This document shows, piece after piece, positions 55,634 through 64,000 of a DNA stretch of 64,000 nt. Made by a program: the position numbers and the translations under genes. The notes beneath the pieces were generated by a model. The model was not told where the DNA came from. It saw only the letters and a program-made list of their open reading frames with translations, and did no database searches. The DNA comes from Ochrobactrum quorumnocens (GTDB lineage: Bacteria; Pseudomonadota; Alphaproteobacteria; Rhizobiales; Rhizobiaceae), in assembly GCF_002278035.1 (NCBI RefSeq), contig NZ_CP022604.1, positions 744,001 through 808,000 of the forward strand, in the 5' to 3' direction. Numbering within the stretch: position 1 is the stretch's first letter; every line of letters begins with the position of its first letter.

Positions 55634-58030
55634 TTATGCGCCGTATGGCACCCAGATATTTTTGACCTGAACAGCCCTGCGCAAGTAATCGCGCCCCTGC
55701 GCTTCGGCATTGTTGAGCCAGTTGGGTAAGCGGCCATTGGTGACCCATGTGGCCTTGAGATTTCCGGCAGAAGCCTTTTCAACCATCGCGCTGCCTTCCT
55801 TAGAACTGAAGTACCAAAGGGCTGCCACTTCATCATGTTCAGCCAATGTCTTGGCCAAGACATCACGTTCGCCGGTGACAATGTTGATTACACCACCCGG
55901 CACATCCGATGTGTCGAGCACCTGATAGAAATCGCCAGCAATCAGCGGATGACGGCTTGATGGCACGACAATTGCGCGATTGCCCATCGCAATTGCAGGC
56001 AGCACAAGCGAGACCAGCGACAAAAGCGGAGCTTCATCCGGGCAGACAATGCCCATCACACCCCATGGCTCGTTCATGGCAAGCGTCACATGGCGCGACT
56101 TGGTCGAATGCACCGCGCCGTCGAACTTGTCTGCCTGTGCAGCATAATAGAAAATGCGGCGCAGTGATGCTTCGACTTCTTCGGTAGCTTTCTTTTCGCT
56201 GACACCAGTGCTCTCAACGAGGTGAGCCACAAATTCGTCGCGGCGTGCATCGAGGTTTTCACCCAGATAATAAAGCACCTGTGCCCGGTTATGGGCGGTG
56301 GCGCTGCCCCAGCTTGATGCTTTAGCCGCAGCTTCAACCGCATTGCGGATATCTTTGCGGTTGCCAATGCCAGCCTGACCGATAACTGCGCCGCCTTTGC
56401 CTGTAACCGAATAGCTATAACCACCATCAGGACGAGCCTGCTTGCCGCCAATATAGTTCTTCATCGTGCGATCGATGCCATCGATGACGATCTTGTCGTC
56501 GCCGGATGGTGAGGCAGAAGGTACGAAGTTTTCGTTAGCCTTGGGAGCGTCGAGGGTTTTTTCCCAATCGGCTGAAAGATATTCATACAAGCCTTCGCGT
56601 GCACCCTCGCGGCCGTAGCCGCTTTCGCGATAGCCGCCAAAGCCTGCACCCGCATCAAGCATATTGGTGCAATTGATCCAGACAACACCGGCTTTCACGC
56701 GGGCTGCGAGGTCAAGCGCAACATTGATGTTCTCTGACCAAATGGATGCGGCAAGACCGTAACGCGTATTGTTGGCGAGTGCCACAGCCTCATCCGGCGT
56801 ACGGAATGTTGTGGCGGCGGCGATTGGTCCGAAGATTTCCACCTGGCAGACCGTTGCCGCCTGATCGACCTCAGTGAAAAAACCGGGCGCAATGTAATTG
56901 CCCTTGGCAGGCAGTGGATTTGGCGTCTGCCAGAGTTGTCCGCCTTCATCGATACCTTTCTGGATCAGATCGGATATGCGTTTCACCTGTGCAGGCGAGA
57001 CAATGGCACCAACATCGGTGGATTTGTCGAGCGGATCGCCGACGCGCAGGCTTTCAAGCCGCTTTTTCAGCTTGGCATAGAACCGATCTGCAATGCCTTC
57101 CTGCACCAGAAGACGTGAACCCGCGCAGCAGACTTCGCCCTGGTTAAACCAGATGGCGTCGACGACACCTTCAACAGCGGCATCGAGATCAGCATCTTCA
57201 AATACGATGAAGGGCGACTTGCCACCAAGTTCAAGAGAGAGCTTCTTGCCGGAACCTGCAATTTGCTCGCGGATGATACGACCCACTTGCGTTGATCCGG
57301 TAAAAGCAACCTTGTCGACGCCGTCATGACCGCAGACGCTCGCACCAGTTGTGCCATCGCCCTGTACGATATTGACTACACCGGCAGGCAGGCCAACTTC
57401 GTGGCAGATTTCTGCAAAGGCAATAGCGGTCAGTGGTGTGAGATCAGCAGGCTTCAAGACAACTGTATTTCCCGCAGCCAAGGCCGGCGCGATCTTCCAC
57501 GCCAGCATCAACAATGGGAAGTTCCAAGGGATCACCTGACCACAAACGCCAACCGGCGAAAAGCCCTTGAACTCATCTTCAACCATCTCCGCCCAACCGG
57601 CATGATGGTAGAAATGACGAACTGCCAGCGGAATATCGATGTCGCGGGTTTCACGCAGAGGTTTGCCATTATCCATAGTTTCCAGAACCGAGAGGAAGCG
57701 TTCACGCTTCTGGATATGGCGGGCAATTGCATAAAGGTATTTAGCACGTTCATGGCCCGATAGTTTCGACCATTTGCCAAATGCACCACGCGCGGCTTTC
57801 ACCGCCTGATCAACGTCTTCCTGCGTTCCAAGCGTGATCTCGGCAAGCTTGTCACCATTAGCAGGGTTAGCCACGGCAATGGTTTTACGGCCTTCCGGTT
57901 TGATGAAAGTGCCGTTGATATAATGGCCGAAAGAATGGCCATGCTGCTCCAGCCACTGCTTCACATCACCGTTTGCTTCGGGGGAAGGTCCATATTCCAT
58001 GGTCTTCAGAATGTCCTTGATGGGTCGCAT
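55634..58030 (-). CDS. Tandem-domain aldehyde dehydrogenase (ALDH16 type)
   Basis: NAD-dependent aldehyde dehydrogenase of 798 aa. The first domain (residues about 30-500) is complete: IPWNFPLLMLAWKIAPAL, GSTQVGR, catalytic Glu in SLELGGKSPF and Cys in QGEVCCAGSR (near residue 302). The second (about 520-798) repeats the N-terminal ALDH fold (MKNYIGGKQARPDGG..., EPWGVMGIVCP, VVPSSRHPLIAG) but stops before a catalytic core and has no nucleophile Cys. This is the ALDH16 architecture. Last gene of the deoC operon; it would oxidise the acetaldehyde released by DeoC. Confidence 0.92.
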   Translation of the reverse strand: MRPIKDILKTMEYGPSPEANGDVKQWLEQHGHSFGHYINGTFIKPEGRKTIAVANPANGDKLAEITLGTQEDVDQAVKAARGAFGKWSKLSGHERAKYLYAIARHIQKRERFLSVLETMDNGKPLRETRDIDIPLAVRHFYHHAGWAEMVEDEFKGFSPVGVCGQVIPWNFPLLMLAWKIAPALAAGNTVVLKPADLTPLTAIAFAEICHEVGLPAGVVNIVQGDGTTGASVCGHDGVDKVAFTGSTQVGRIIREQIAGSGKKLSLELGGKSPFIVFEDADLDAAVEGVVDAIWFNQGEVCCAGSRLLVQEGIADRFYAKLKKRLESLRVGDPLDKSTDVGAIVSPAQVKRISDLIQKGIDEGGQLWQTPNPLPAKGNYIAPGFFTEVDQAATVCQVEIFGPIAAATTFRTPDEAVALANNTRYGLAASIWSENINVALDLAARVKAGVVWINCTNMLDAGAGFGGYRESGYGREGAREGLYEYLSADWEKTLDAPKANENFVPSASPSGDDKIVIDGIDRTMKNYIGGKQARPDGGYSYSVTGKGGAVIGQAGIGNRKDIRNAVEAAAKASSWGSATAHNRAQVLYYLGENLDARRDEFVAHLVESTGVSEKKATEEVEASLRRIFYYAAQADKFDGAVHSTKSRHVTLAMNEPWGVMGIVCPDEAPLLSLVSLVLPAIAMGNRAIVVPSSRHPLIAGDFYQVLDTSDVPGGVINIVTGERDVLAKTLAEHDEVAALWYFSSKEGSAMVEKASAGNLKATWVTNGRLPNWLNNAEAQGRDYLRRAVQVKNIWVPYGA

Positions 58031-58042
58031 TTCAAATTTTCC

Positions 58043-59002
58043 TTACGCAGCAGCGTGACGATTGGCGCTCGAATAGCGTCCGGTCACGAAGTGCTCTAAT
58101 TGCCGTTCGATATCGCCAAGCATGGATGAGGCGCCTAAGCGGAAGAGATCTGGTTCGAGCCAACGATTACCGAGTTCTTCTTTCATGAGCGTGAGCCACG
58201 CGAGAGCGTCCTTGGCGGTCTTGAGGCCACCGGCTGGCTTGAAGCCGACGATCTGGCCGGACAATTCGCCATAATCGCGCAGCGCCCGTACCATCGTCAG
58301 GCTGACGGGCAGCGTCGCGTTGACATCTTCCTTGCCGGTCGAGGTCTTGATGAAATCAGAACCCGCCTGCATCGCCACCATTGAGGCGCGATAAACATTG
58401 GTTAGCGTGTTGAGATCACCGGTTGCGAGAATGGCCTTCATATGCGCCTCGCCACAGGCTTCGCGCATGGCGGCAATTTCGTCATAAAGCGCGGACCAGT
58501 TTTGTGTCAGCACATGCTCGCGGGTAATGACGATGTCGATTTCGTGGGCACCCTGCTCAACCGCATAGGTGATTTCTGCAAGGCGCAATGGCAAAGGTGT
58601 CAGGCCTGCCGGAAAACCTGTTGCCACAGAGGCTACGGGAATGCCGGAGCCTTCCAGTGCTTTGACTGCATGGGATACCATGGTCGGATAAACACAGACT
58701 GCGCCGGTGGTTATGCCTGCATCGAGAAGGCCGAGGGCTTCCAGAATATCATCACGCACAGGACGGCGCGCTTTAGCGCAAAGTCTGCGCACACGCCCGG
58801 CAGTGTCGTCACCAGCAAGTGTGGTCAGGTCGATGCACTGGATTGCACGGATGAGCCATGCTGCCTGATATTCTTTCTTGATCGAACGACGTGCAGGCAG
58901 CGTTGCAGCACGACGTTCCGAGGCACTGCGGTTCACGACAACATCTTCAAACCATTCAGGCTTGAGCGGTGTGCCATTATTGCGGGGAAGGGCTTCGGTC
59001 AT
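58043..59002 (-). CDS. deoC: Deoxyribose-phosphate aldolase
   Basis: Splits 2-deoxyribose 5-phosphate into glyceraldehyde 3-phosphate and acetaldehyde. Schiff-base Lys in DFIKTSTGKEDVNATL (near residue 227) and the proton-relay Lys in GFKPAGGLKT (near residue 258); N-terminal CIDLTTLAGDDT. 319 aa, with an N-terminal extension compared with the 259-aa E. coli enzyme. Twelve bases upstream of the ALDH gene. Confidence 0.95.
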   Translation of the reverse strand: MTEALPRNNGTPLKPEWFEDVVVNRSASERRAATLPARRSIKKEYQAAWLIRAIQCIDLTTLAGDDTAGRVRRLCAKARRPVRDDILEALGLLDAGITTGAVCVYPTMVSHAVKALEGSGIPVASVATGFPAGLTPLPLRLAEITYAVEQGAHEIDIVITREHVLTQNWSALYDEIAAMREACGEAHMKAILATGDLNTLTNVYRASMVAMQAGSDFIKTSTGKEDVNATLPVSLTMVRALRDYGELSGQIVGFKPAGGLKTAKDALAWLTLMKEELGNRWLEPDLFRLGASSMLGDIERQLEHFVTGRYSSANRHAAA

Positions 59003-59043
59003 TGTATTGTCCGTCTGTGAGGTTTGTTGACGTTCAAGAGCAC

Positions 59044-59988
59044 TTAGGCGCGTTCGATCAAAGGCGCGTGTTCACGGCAGAACGTTTCAAATTCATCGGC
59101 ACTGGCATAAGCCTTTTGCGTGCCGGGTCGGGTGATGGAATGAGCGGCATAAAGGGAGGCTTTGCGAAGCGCTGCTTCCACATCGCCCCTCTCTGCATAA
59201 AAGTGGGCAAACGAGCCGATAAATGCATCGCCTGCGCCTGTCGTGTCTTTCGGTGTGACTTTGACCGGCGGGATATTGACGATTTCAGTTGCGGTAATCA
59301 TGCGTGCGCCACGTCCGCCCAGCGTCACGATGACCGTGCGGATGCCATGCGCAATCAGCGAGCGAGCGGCAACGACAATCTCATCATCCGTGCTGGTCGG
59401 AAGGCCAGACAAAAGAGCAAGCTCGCTCTCGTTGGGCACGAGGAAGGTCACTTGCCGGATGCGTTCCGGATCAAGATCTGCCGCCGCAGGCGCGGGGTTC
59501 AATATGGTTTCTATGCCATTTTCAGCCGCAAAAGCGATTGTGTGGTAGACGGTCTCGACCGGCACTTCCATCTGCATGAGGATCAGGCCGCATTCCTTCA
59601 GATCATCGGCAGCCTTGTCGACTTCGGCGGGCAAGAGGTCTGCATTTGCACCTTTGACGATCAGGATCGAGTTTTCGCCTGAAGGTTCGACGAAGATGGG
59701 GGCTACACCGCTCGACTTGCCCGATACTTTGAGAACGTGTCGCGTATCGACGCCAAAGCTGTTGAGATTGCGGATCGTGTTATCGGCAAAGACGTCGTCA
59801 CCAACGCGCGTTACCATCATCACGTCGGCACCGAGACGTGCAGCTGCAACAGCCTGATTTGCCCCCTTGCCGCCGCAACCAATCTCGAAAGTCGGTGCTT
59901 CAAGTGTTTCGCCGGGGCCGGGCATACGGTTCACGTAGGTGATGAGATCCACCATGTTGGAGCCGACCACTCCGATCTTTCTGGTCAT
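59044..59988 (-). CDS. Ribokinase-family sugar kinase (likely deoxyribokinase/ribokinase)
   Basis: PfkB-family kinase of 314 aa that phosphorylates the sugar at O5. Motifs: GVVGSNMVDLITYVNRMPGPGETL, EIGCGGKGANQAVAAARLGA near residue 36, and the catalytic anion-hole PKDTTGAGDAFIGSF near residue 248. ATG 59988 follows AAAGGAACTTCTC; a longer frame to 60264 overlaps the upstream gene and is not supported. Between the epimerase and deoC genes, so deoxyribose is the more likely substrate; ribose is the alternative. Confidence 0.93.
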   Translation of the reverse strand: MTRKIGVVGSNMVDLITYVNRMPGPGETLEAPTFEIGCGGKGANQAVAAARLGADVMMVTRVGDDVFADNTIRNLNSFGVDTRHVLKVSGKSSGVAPIFVEPSGENSILIVKGANADLLPAEVDKAADDLKECGLILMQMEVPVETVYHTIAFAAENGIETILNPAPAAADLDPERIRQVTFLVPNESELALLSGLPTSTDDEIVVAARSLIAHGIRTVIVTLGGRGARMITATEIVNIPPVKVTPKDTTGAGDAFIGSFAHFYAERGDVEAALRKASLYAAHSITRPGTQKAYASADEFETFCREHAPLIERA

Positions 59989-60007
59989 GAGAAGTTCCTT
60001 TGAAATT

Positions 60008-61090
60008 TCAGAGTGCCCTGATCTTGGCTTCAAACTGTTCAGCGGCAGGCTGATCGAGATAGCCAACGCGCACGGGGAAGATGGCGCGTTCACCCGACGC
60101 CAGTATCCGCACATTGTTCTTGGCTTTTTCGGCGAGATAGCCTTCCGGCTCGCAAGTGGATGGCAGGGCAAAGGCTGCAACCTGCGCATCACCGTTGACG
60201 AGAATCCACCGCACAGTTTTTGGGAAAGCCTCATCCGGATAGGAGATCGCAAAGCCGTCGCCATCGGCTAACTGCATCATCTGATGGGTCTTGCCATCGG
60301 CATCGGTTGGTAAGCCACGAATGTAGAATACCTGCTCTGGATCGTAGCGCTCCGGCTCATCGAGCACTTCCATCACGGAAGGATCTGCGGCCAGTTCATC
60401 AATCAAGGAGAGGTAATCGTCATTGGGTGTCACATGGCCCGGAACGGCCGTGCGAACCTGCACCTGATCTGGTGTAAAGGCGACCGGCTGCACAATGCGC
60501 GCGTCTTCGTCATAGGCGAAATTGACGTGGCACATATACATCAGCTCCATCGGAGCCGATGACAGGTTTTCAACATCCATGGTGATGTCGAAAAGCGTTT
60601 CCTTCGCATGAAGCCGAACGCTTGGCCGAGCGAGATAATGCGCGCCAAAGCCCATGACATATTCATATTCGCCAGTGACTTCGACAAAGCTGCCATGTTC
60701 ATCTGCGCCGAACAAAAGGCCTGCTTTGTCCATCTTTGCGCAGGCCATTTCACCATGCAGAAGGTGATTATCCTGCGGCGAAGGGCAGCCATTGCGCAAG
60801 ATTCCGCTGTGAAAAGCAAAGCATCCATAAGTCTCGACGATGGTCGTTGCCGGACGCGGCATGGAGAAGCTGTTGCCCATGGTGAGATCAATGCCGTCGA
60901 ACTCTGCGGCCCATACCATCTGCCCCATGAATGGAAGCACGATGATATTGCCGCGTTCGTTTTCGATCAGCAGAGCTTCGATGCCGCTTGGATAACGAAA
61001 TGCCGTCACACTCAGCCCGTCTGCACTGGCAATGACATGCGGTTGTTCAACAAAGTCCTGACGACGAAGATGAAATTCAATATCCTGCAT
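60008..61090 (-). CDS. DUF4432 aldose 1-epimerase-like protein
   Basis: Galactose-mutarotase-fold protein of 360 aa. Visible features: IVLPFMGQMVWAAEFDGIDLTMGNSFSMP, GCFAFHSGILRNGCPSPQDNHLLHGEMACAKMD with the catalytic-type His, and PMELMYMCHVNFAYDEDARIVQP. Probably interconverts sugar anomers before phosphorylation. Six bases after the permease gene. Confidence 0.88.
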   Translation of the reverse strand: MQDIEFHLRRQDFVEQPHVIASADGLSVTAFRYPSGIEALLIENERGNIIVLPFMGQMVWAAEFDGIDLTMGNSFSMPRPATTIVETYGCFAFHSGILRNGCPSPQDNHLLHGEMACAKMDKAGLLFGADEHGSFVEVTGEYEYVMGFGAHYLARPSVRLHAKETLFDITMDVENLSSAPMELMYMCHVNFAYDEDARIVQPVAFTPDQVQVRTAVPGHVTPNDDYLSLIDELAADPSVMEVLDEPERYDPEQVFYIRGLPTDADGKTHQMMQLADGDGFAISYPDEAFPKTVRWILVNGDAQVAAFALPSTCEPEGYLAEKAKNNVRILASGERAIFPVRVGYLDQPAAEQFEAKIRAL

Positions 61091-61096
61091 TTGGGA

Positions 61097-62095
61097 TCAC
61101 CTGCCTTGATTGCGCGAAGCATTGATCGCGATGACGAGGATGAGGAACGCGCCCCAGATGAAGTCGATCAGGTGGTTGGAAAACCGCATCATCTGGAAGC
61201 CGGAGGAAAGAAGCATGAGAGCGATCAGCGCTATGGCGATGCCCAAAACACGCCCTTTGCCACCAGCCGGATTGGTGCCACCCAGCACGGCGATCAGAAC
61301 TGCCTGCAACAGATAGGACGCGCCATAATCGGATTTAGCCGCATTGGTACGTCCCGACAAAATGATCCCCGCAAGCGAGGCCAGAACGCTCGTCAGCATG
61401 TAGGAATAAAGGATCATGCGCTCTTTGCGGATGCCAGCAAACACGGCTGCGCGCGGGTTGGTGCCAATCAACATCAGATTGATACCAAGCGTGGTGCGCG
61501 TCAGCAAAATTCCGACGAGAATGCAGACGACAATGAACAACAGGAAAGGTGTAGCGATGCCCATGATCTTGCCATTGCCTACCCAGTTCCACGCATCAGG
61601 AAAGCCGACGATGGCCGGTCCCCCCGTGAGTACCAGTGCCAGTCCCATCAAGACCTGTCCGGTGCCTAGTGTTGCAAGGATTGGCGTGATCCGCAGCTTG
61701 GCAATCAGCAAACCATTCACCAGTCCGGATAAAAGGCCGATCAGCATGGCAAGCAGTATGCCGATGATGGTGTAGAACAATATTCCAGAGCCCGACGTCT
61801 GCGCCGCCTGTACCATGCTTGAGTGGAAATAGACGCCAGCGACAATGCCTGCCAGATTGGCAATGCCGACGACCGAAAGATCAATCCCGCCGGTCAACAT
61901 TGCGATCATCATTGCGATAGCCAGGATGCCCAGCTCTGGCATGATGTAGCTGATGGATTCAAAGTTGTAGTAACGCAGGAACTTGTCCGGGTTCATCCAT
62001 GTCATCAGTGCAAAAACAAGCACGGTGATAACAACGAGCTGGATGATATTGTTGTCTCCGCCAAGGATGCGGCGCATGTCGAAAGACTGTTTCAT
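61097..62095 (-). CDS. Sugar ABC transporter permease (RbsC-type), second
   Basis: Inner-membrane permease of 332 aa with about 8-10 helices. BPD_transp_2 family: GILAIAMMIAMLTGGIDLSVVGIANLAGIV near residue 55 and the coupling EAA-like block GTNPAAVFAGIRKERM; NPAGGKGRVLGIAIALIALMLLSSGFQMM near the end. ATG after AAGGGAGAAAGCGAC. Forms a heterodimer with the upstream permease. Confidence 0.92.
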   Translation of the reverse strand: MKQSFDMRRILGGDNNIIQLVVITVLVFALMTWMNPDKFLRYYNFESISYIMPELGILAIAMMIAMLTGGIDLSVVGIANLAGIVAGVYFHSSMVQAAQTSGSGILFYTIIGILLAMLIGLLSGLVNGLLIAKLRITPILATLGTGQVLMGLALVLTGGPAIVGFPDAWNWVGNGKIMGIATPFLLFIVVCILVGILLTRTTLGINLMLIGTNPRAAVFAGIRKERMILYSYMLTSVLASLAGIILSGRTNAAKSDYGASYLLQAVLIAVLGGTNPAGGKGRVLGIAIALIALMLLSSGFQMMRFSNHLIDFIWGAFLILVIAINASRNQGR

Positions 62096-62109
62096 GTCGC
62101 TTTCTCCCT

Positions 62110-63087
62110 TTAGGCGATGCTTTTGCGATCACGCCACGCTGTGATGGCAGTGGCCGCAATGATGATGAGGCCAACCACAACGCGCTGCCATGTGGTGTCG
62201 ACCTTCATGATGATGAGCGAGTTTTTGACCATCACGAGCATGAAGACGCCCATGAGTGTGCCGAGTACCGTTCCGCGACCGCCGAAAATCGACGCGCCAC
62301 CGAGAACCACGGCTGCGATCACATCAAGCTCAAGGCCTACAAAATCGCGTGGATTGGCAAGCCAGATCATGGATGAATGCAGCAACCCCGCAAAACCTGC
62401 CAAGGCACCCGCCACGCAATAAACGAAGAAGATCGTGCGGCGCGTGTTAAAGCCGACGCGCTTTGCAGCTTCGGGCGAGCCGCCATAGGCATAAACACTG
62501 CGCCCGATCATGGTGTGAGTGAGGATCAGGTGGATCAGCAGGGCGAGCACCAGATAGACGAGGAACATCGCTGTGAGACCGAAGGTCGTGCCGGTAGCCG
62601 AGGTAAGCGAGATTACATCTGTCTTGCCAAACTCGATTAGCTCTTTGGGCATCTTGTTGATGTTGACGATGCTGGTGCCAACGAGACCCAGCACAAGGCC
62701 GCGCACAATGGAGCCGGTGCCGAGCGTCACGATCAGCGGGATCATCTTGAAGCGATGAATGATGAAGCCATTGAATGCGCCAAGCAGTAGGCCGATAAGC
62801 GTTGCCGCTACAAAAGGAATGAACACGCCGTCATAGCCAAGGTAAACCATGGCACGGACGGTCAGATACATTGCGGCAATGGCAAAAGCCGTAAACGATA
62901 CGTCGATGCCGCCGGAAATCATCACCAGCAGAACGCCAAGCGCCATGATGCCGATCACGACATTGGAACGAAGAAGCCCGAAAATATTATCCAGTGACCA
63001 GAAGGCCGGGTTGATAAGACCAATGATGATCATTGCGGCCAGAAGCACACAGGCAATGATGAATTCGGTACTGCGAAAGAATTTCAT
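62110..63087 (-). CDS. Sugar ABC transporter permease (RbsC-type), first
   Basis: Inner-membrane permease of 325 aa of the ribose/autoinducer-2 type: GIMALGVLLVMISGGIDVSFTAFAIAAMY, AYGGSPEAAKRVGFNTRRTIFF and LGGASIFGGRGTVLGTLMGVFMLVMVKNSL. ATG 63087 (MKFFRSTEF) follows GAGGAACCGGCAC; an upstream in-frame TTG at 63102 overlaps the ATPase gene. 14 bases before the second permease gene. Confidence 0.92.
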   Translation of the reverse strand: MKFFRSTEFIIACVLLAAMIIIGLINPAFWSLDNIFGLLRSNVVIGIMALGVLLVMISGGIDVSFTAFAIAAMYLTVRAMVYLGYDGVFIPFVAATLIGLLLGAFNGFIIHRFKMIPLIVTLGTGSIVRGLVLGLVGTSIVNINKMPKELIEFGKTDVISLTSATGTTFGLTAMFLVYLVLALLIHLILTHTMIGRSVYAYGGSPEAAKRVGFNTRRTIFFVYCVAGALAGFAGLLHSSMIWLANPRDFVGLELDVIAAVVLGGASIFGGRGTVLGTLMGVFMLVMVKNSLIIMKVDTTWQRVVVGLIIIAATAITAWRDRKSIA

Positions 63088-63098
63088 GTGCCGGTTCC

Positions 63099-64000
63099 TC
63101 AATTCAACGTCTTGAGCCGGTCATTGACGGCGTCTTCAGTCATGTTTTCACCGGAGAGTTCATCGACAAAACGTCCACGATGCATCACCAGCACACGGTT
63201 ACAGTTCTGAACAAGCTCTGGCACATCATCGGAAATCATCAGAACGGCCAGACCTTCATCCTGTGCGAGTTTGCGGATGATGTTGTGAATCTGAGCTTTT
63301 GAACCCACATCCACGCCAACTGTTGGGCCGTTGAGGATCAGGATTTTTGCACCTGTAAGAAGCCAGCGCGCCAGCACCACGCGCTGCGCGTTGCCGCCGG
63401 AGAGATGGCTGACCGGCGTATGCGGGCCTGGGGCGACGATATTCATCGCAGAGAACATATCGCGGGTTGTTGCGTCAGCTTTTTTGCGATTGATAAATAT
63501 GCCGCGCACGAATTTCTCAATCGAGGTCACAATAATATTGCGCTCAATCGACTGGGTGAGGAACAGCCCTTCGGTGAGGCGATCTTCCGGCACATAAGCA
63601 ACGCCGCTGGCGATGCCTTCCTGCACGGTTTTGGGATGAACGGACTTGCCATCAATCCGCACAGCGCCAGTAAAATCCGGTTTCATGCCGAAGAGCGCCA
63701 GCGCAAGTTCCGTGCGGCCTGAGCCGATCAGCCCGGAAATCCCTACAATCTCACCAGCATGAAGTGTGAGACTGGCATTTTCCACGGTACCTGGTACGGT
63801 CAGATTTTCGACTTCAAGGCTTGGTGCGCTGGCCGCTCCATCACGCAGTGCCCAATGATAGCTGTGCGCCATCAATTCCTGACCGGTCATGGCGCGGGTG
63901 ATAGCCGGTTCGTCAAATTCGTTGATCGGACCTTCCGCAACCTTCTTGCCATTGCGAAAAACCGTGAGCCTCTCGCTGATTTCCAGCATTTCGCGCATTT
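63099..64000 (-). CDS. Sugar ABC transporter ATP-binding protein (RbsA-type), 5' part outside window
   Basis: C-terminal part of a two-domain ATPase; the frame is open to the right edge. The visible 299 residues start near the end of the first nucleotide-binding domain (MREMLEISERLTVFRNGK) and cover the second: degenerate-type P loop GLIGSGRTELALALFG, signature LSGGNAQRVVLARWL and the switch region VLMISDDVPELV. The start and the first P loop lie beyond position 64000. The solute-binding protein gene is probably also there. Confidence 0.9.
   Translation of the reverse strand, partial: MREMLEISERLTVFRNGKKVAEGPINEFDEPAITRAMTGQELMAHSYHWALRDGAASAPSLEVENLTVPGTVENASLTLHAGEIVGISGLIGSGRTELALALFGMKPDFTGAVRIDGKSVHPKTVQEGIASGVAYVPEDRLTEGLFLTQSIERNIIVTSIEKFVRGIFINRKKADATTRDMFSAMNIVAPGPHTPVSHLSGGNAQRVVLARWLLTGAKILILNGPTVGVDVGSKAQIHNIIRKLAQDEGLAVLMISDDVPELVQNCNRVLVMHRGRFVDELSGENMTEDAVNDRLKTLN

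Overview
The window is ordinary chromosomal DNA of an alphaproteobacterium of the Brucella/Ochrobactrum group (Brucellaceae, Hyphomicrobiales). I base this on the near-Brucella protein sequences (RibH1, IhfA, PlsX, HemB), rhizobial gene orders (nrdR-ribD-ribE-ribH-nusB; bamE / cytochrome chaperone / DUF177 / plsX / fabH / ihfA / merR; PaaI-rplM-rpsI plus argC and speB), and at least a dozen intergenic palindromic elements of the Bru-RS/RIME type. No insertion sequence, prophage, integrase or CRISPR array is visible. Species assignment is inference.

Layout. 1-16 kb: polyphosphate metabolism (ppk, ppx), rnd, aspS, a periplasmic protein of unknown function, parC, a GNAT acetyltransferase, the leftward group hemB / RDD protein / bpt, and a 3-hydroxyisobutyryl-CoA hydrolase with a small membrane protein. 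16-24 kb: the MarR-type regulator ldtR with the L,D-transpeptidase ldtP, glyA, then the nrdR-ribD-ribE-ribH1-nusB operon. 24-32 kb: proton-pumping pyrophosphatase hppA behind a terminator-like leader, bamE (opposite strand), and a lipid/DNA-binding block ending in ihfA and a MerR regulator. 32-33 kb: the most unusual locus, two leftward genes each preceded by a tandem-hairpin guanidine-II (mini-ykkC) riboswitch: a solitary ATP synthase subunit a gene and a Gdx/SugE-type guanidinium exporter. 33-37 kb: Tat-exported metallo-hydrolase, tRNA-Pro(GGG), AraC regulator with DUF2000, a candidate small RNA on the minus strand, an AT-rich gap and marC. 37-46 kb: an exopolysaccharide cluster (Wzy/ligase-type protein, initiating glycosylphosphotransferase, one GT4, Wza-like lipoprotein, ExoP-like co-polymerase with a degenerate kinase domain, CelD-type acyltransferase). 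46-55 kb: heme A synthase, an APH-like kinase, argC, speB, a lipoprotein phosphatase, rpsI-rplM, thioesterase, CoA-binding protein, metY. 55-64 kb: one leftward sugar operon (ABC transporter, DUF4432 epimerase, ribokinase-family kinase, deoC, tandem ALDH16-type dehydrogenase) that fits uptake and breakdown of deoxyribose or a related sugar; its ATPase gene runs off the right edge.

How genes work together. The 32-33 kb locus suggests that free guanidine induces both an exporter and an alternative F0 subunit a. The 55-64 kb operon makes a complete path: import, anomer conversion, 5-phosphorylation, aldol cleavage by DeoC, and oxidation of the resulting acetaldehyde. The EPS cluster has the initiating transferase, export lipoprotein and co-polymerase, but no Wzx flippase and only one further glycosyltransferase. 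Repeat elements often sit directly on gene ends; one supplies the last five codons of bpt. Starts were moved inside the longest open frames where a ribosome binding site or the family N-terminus supports it.
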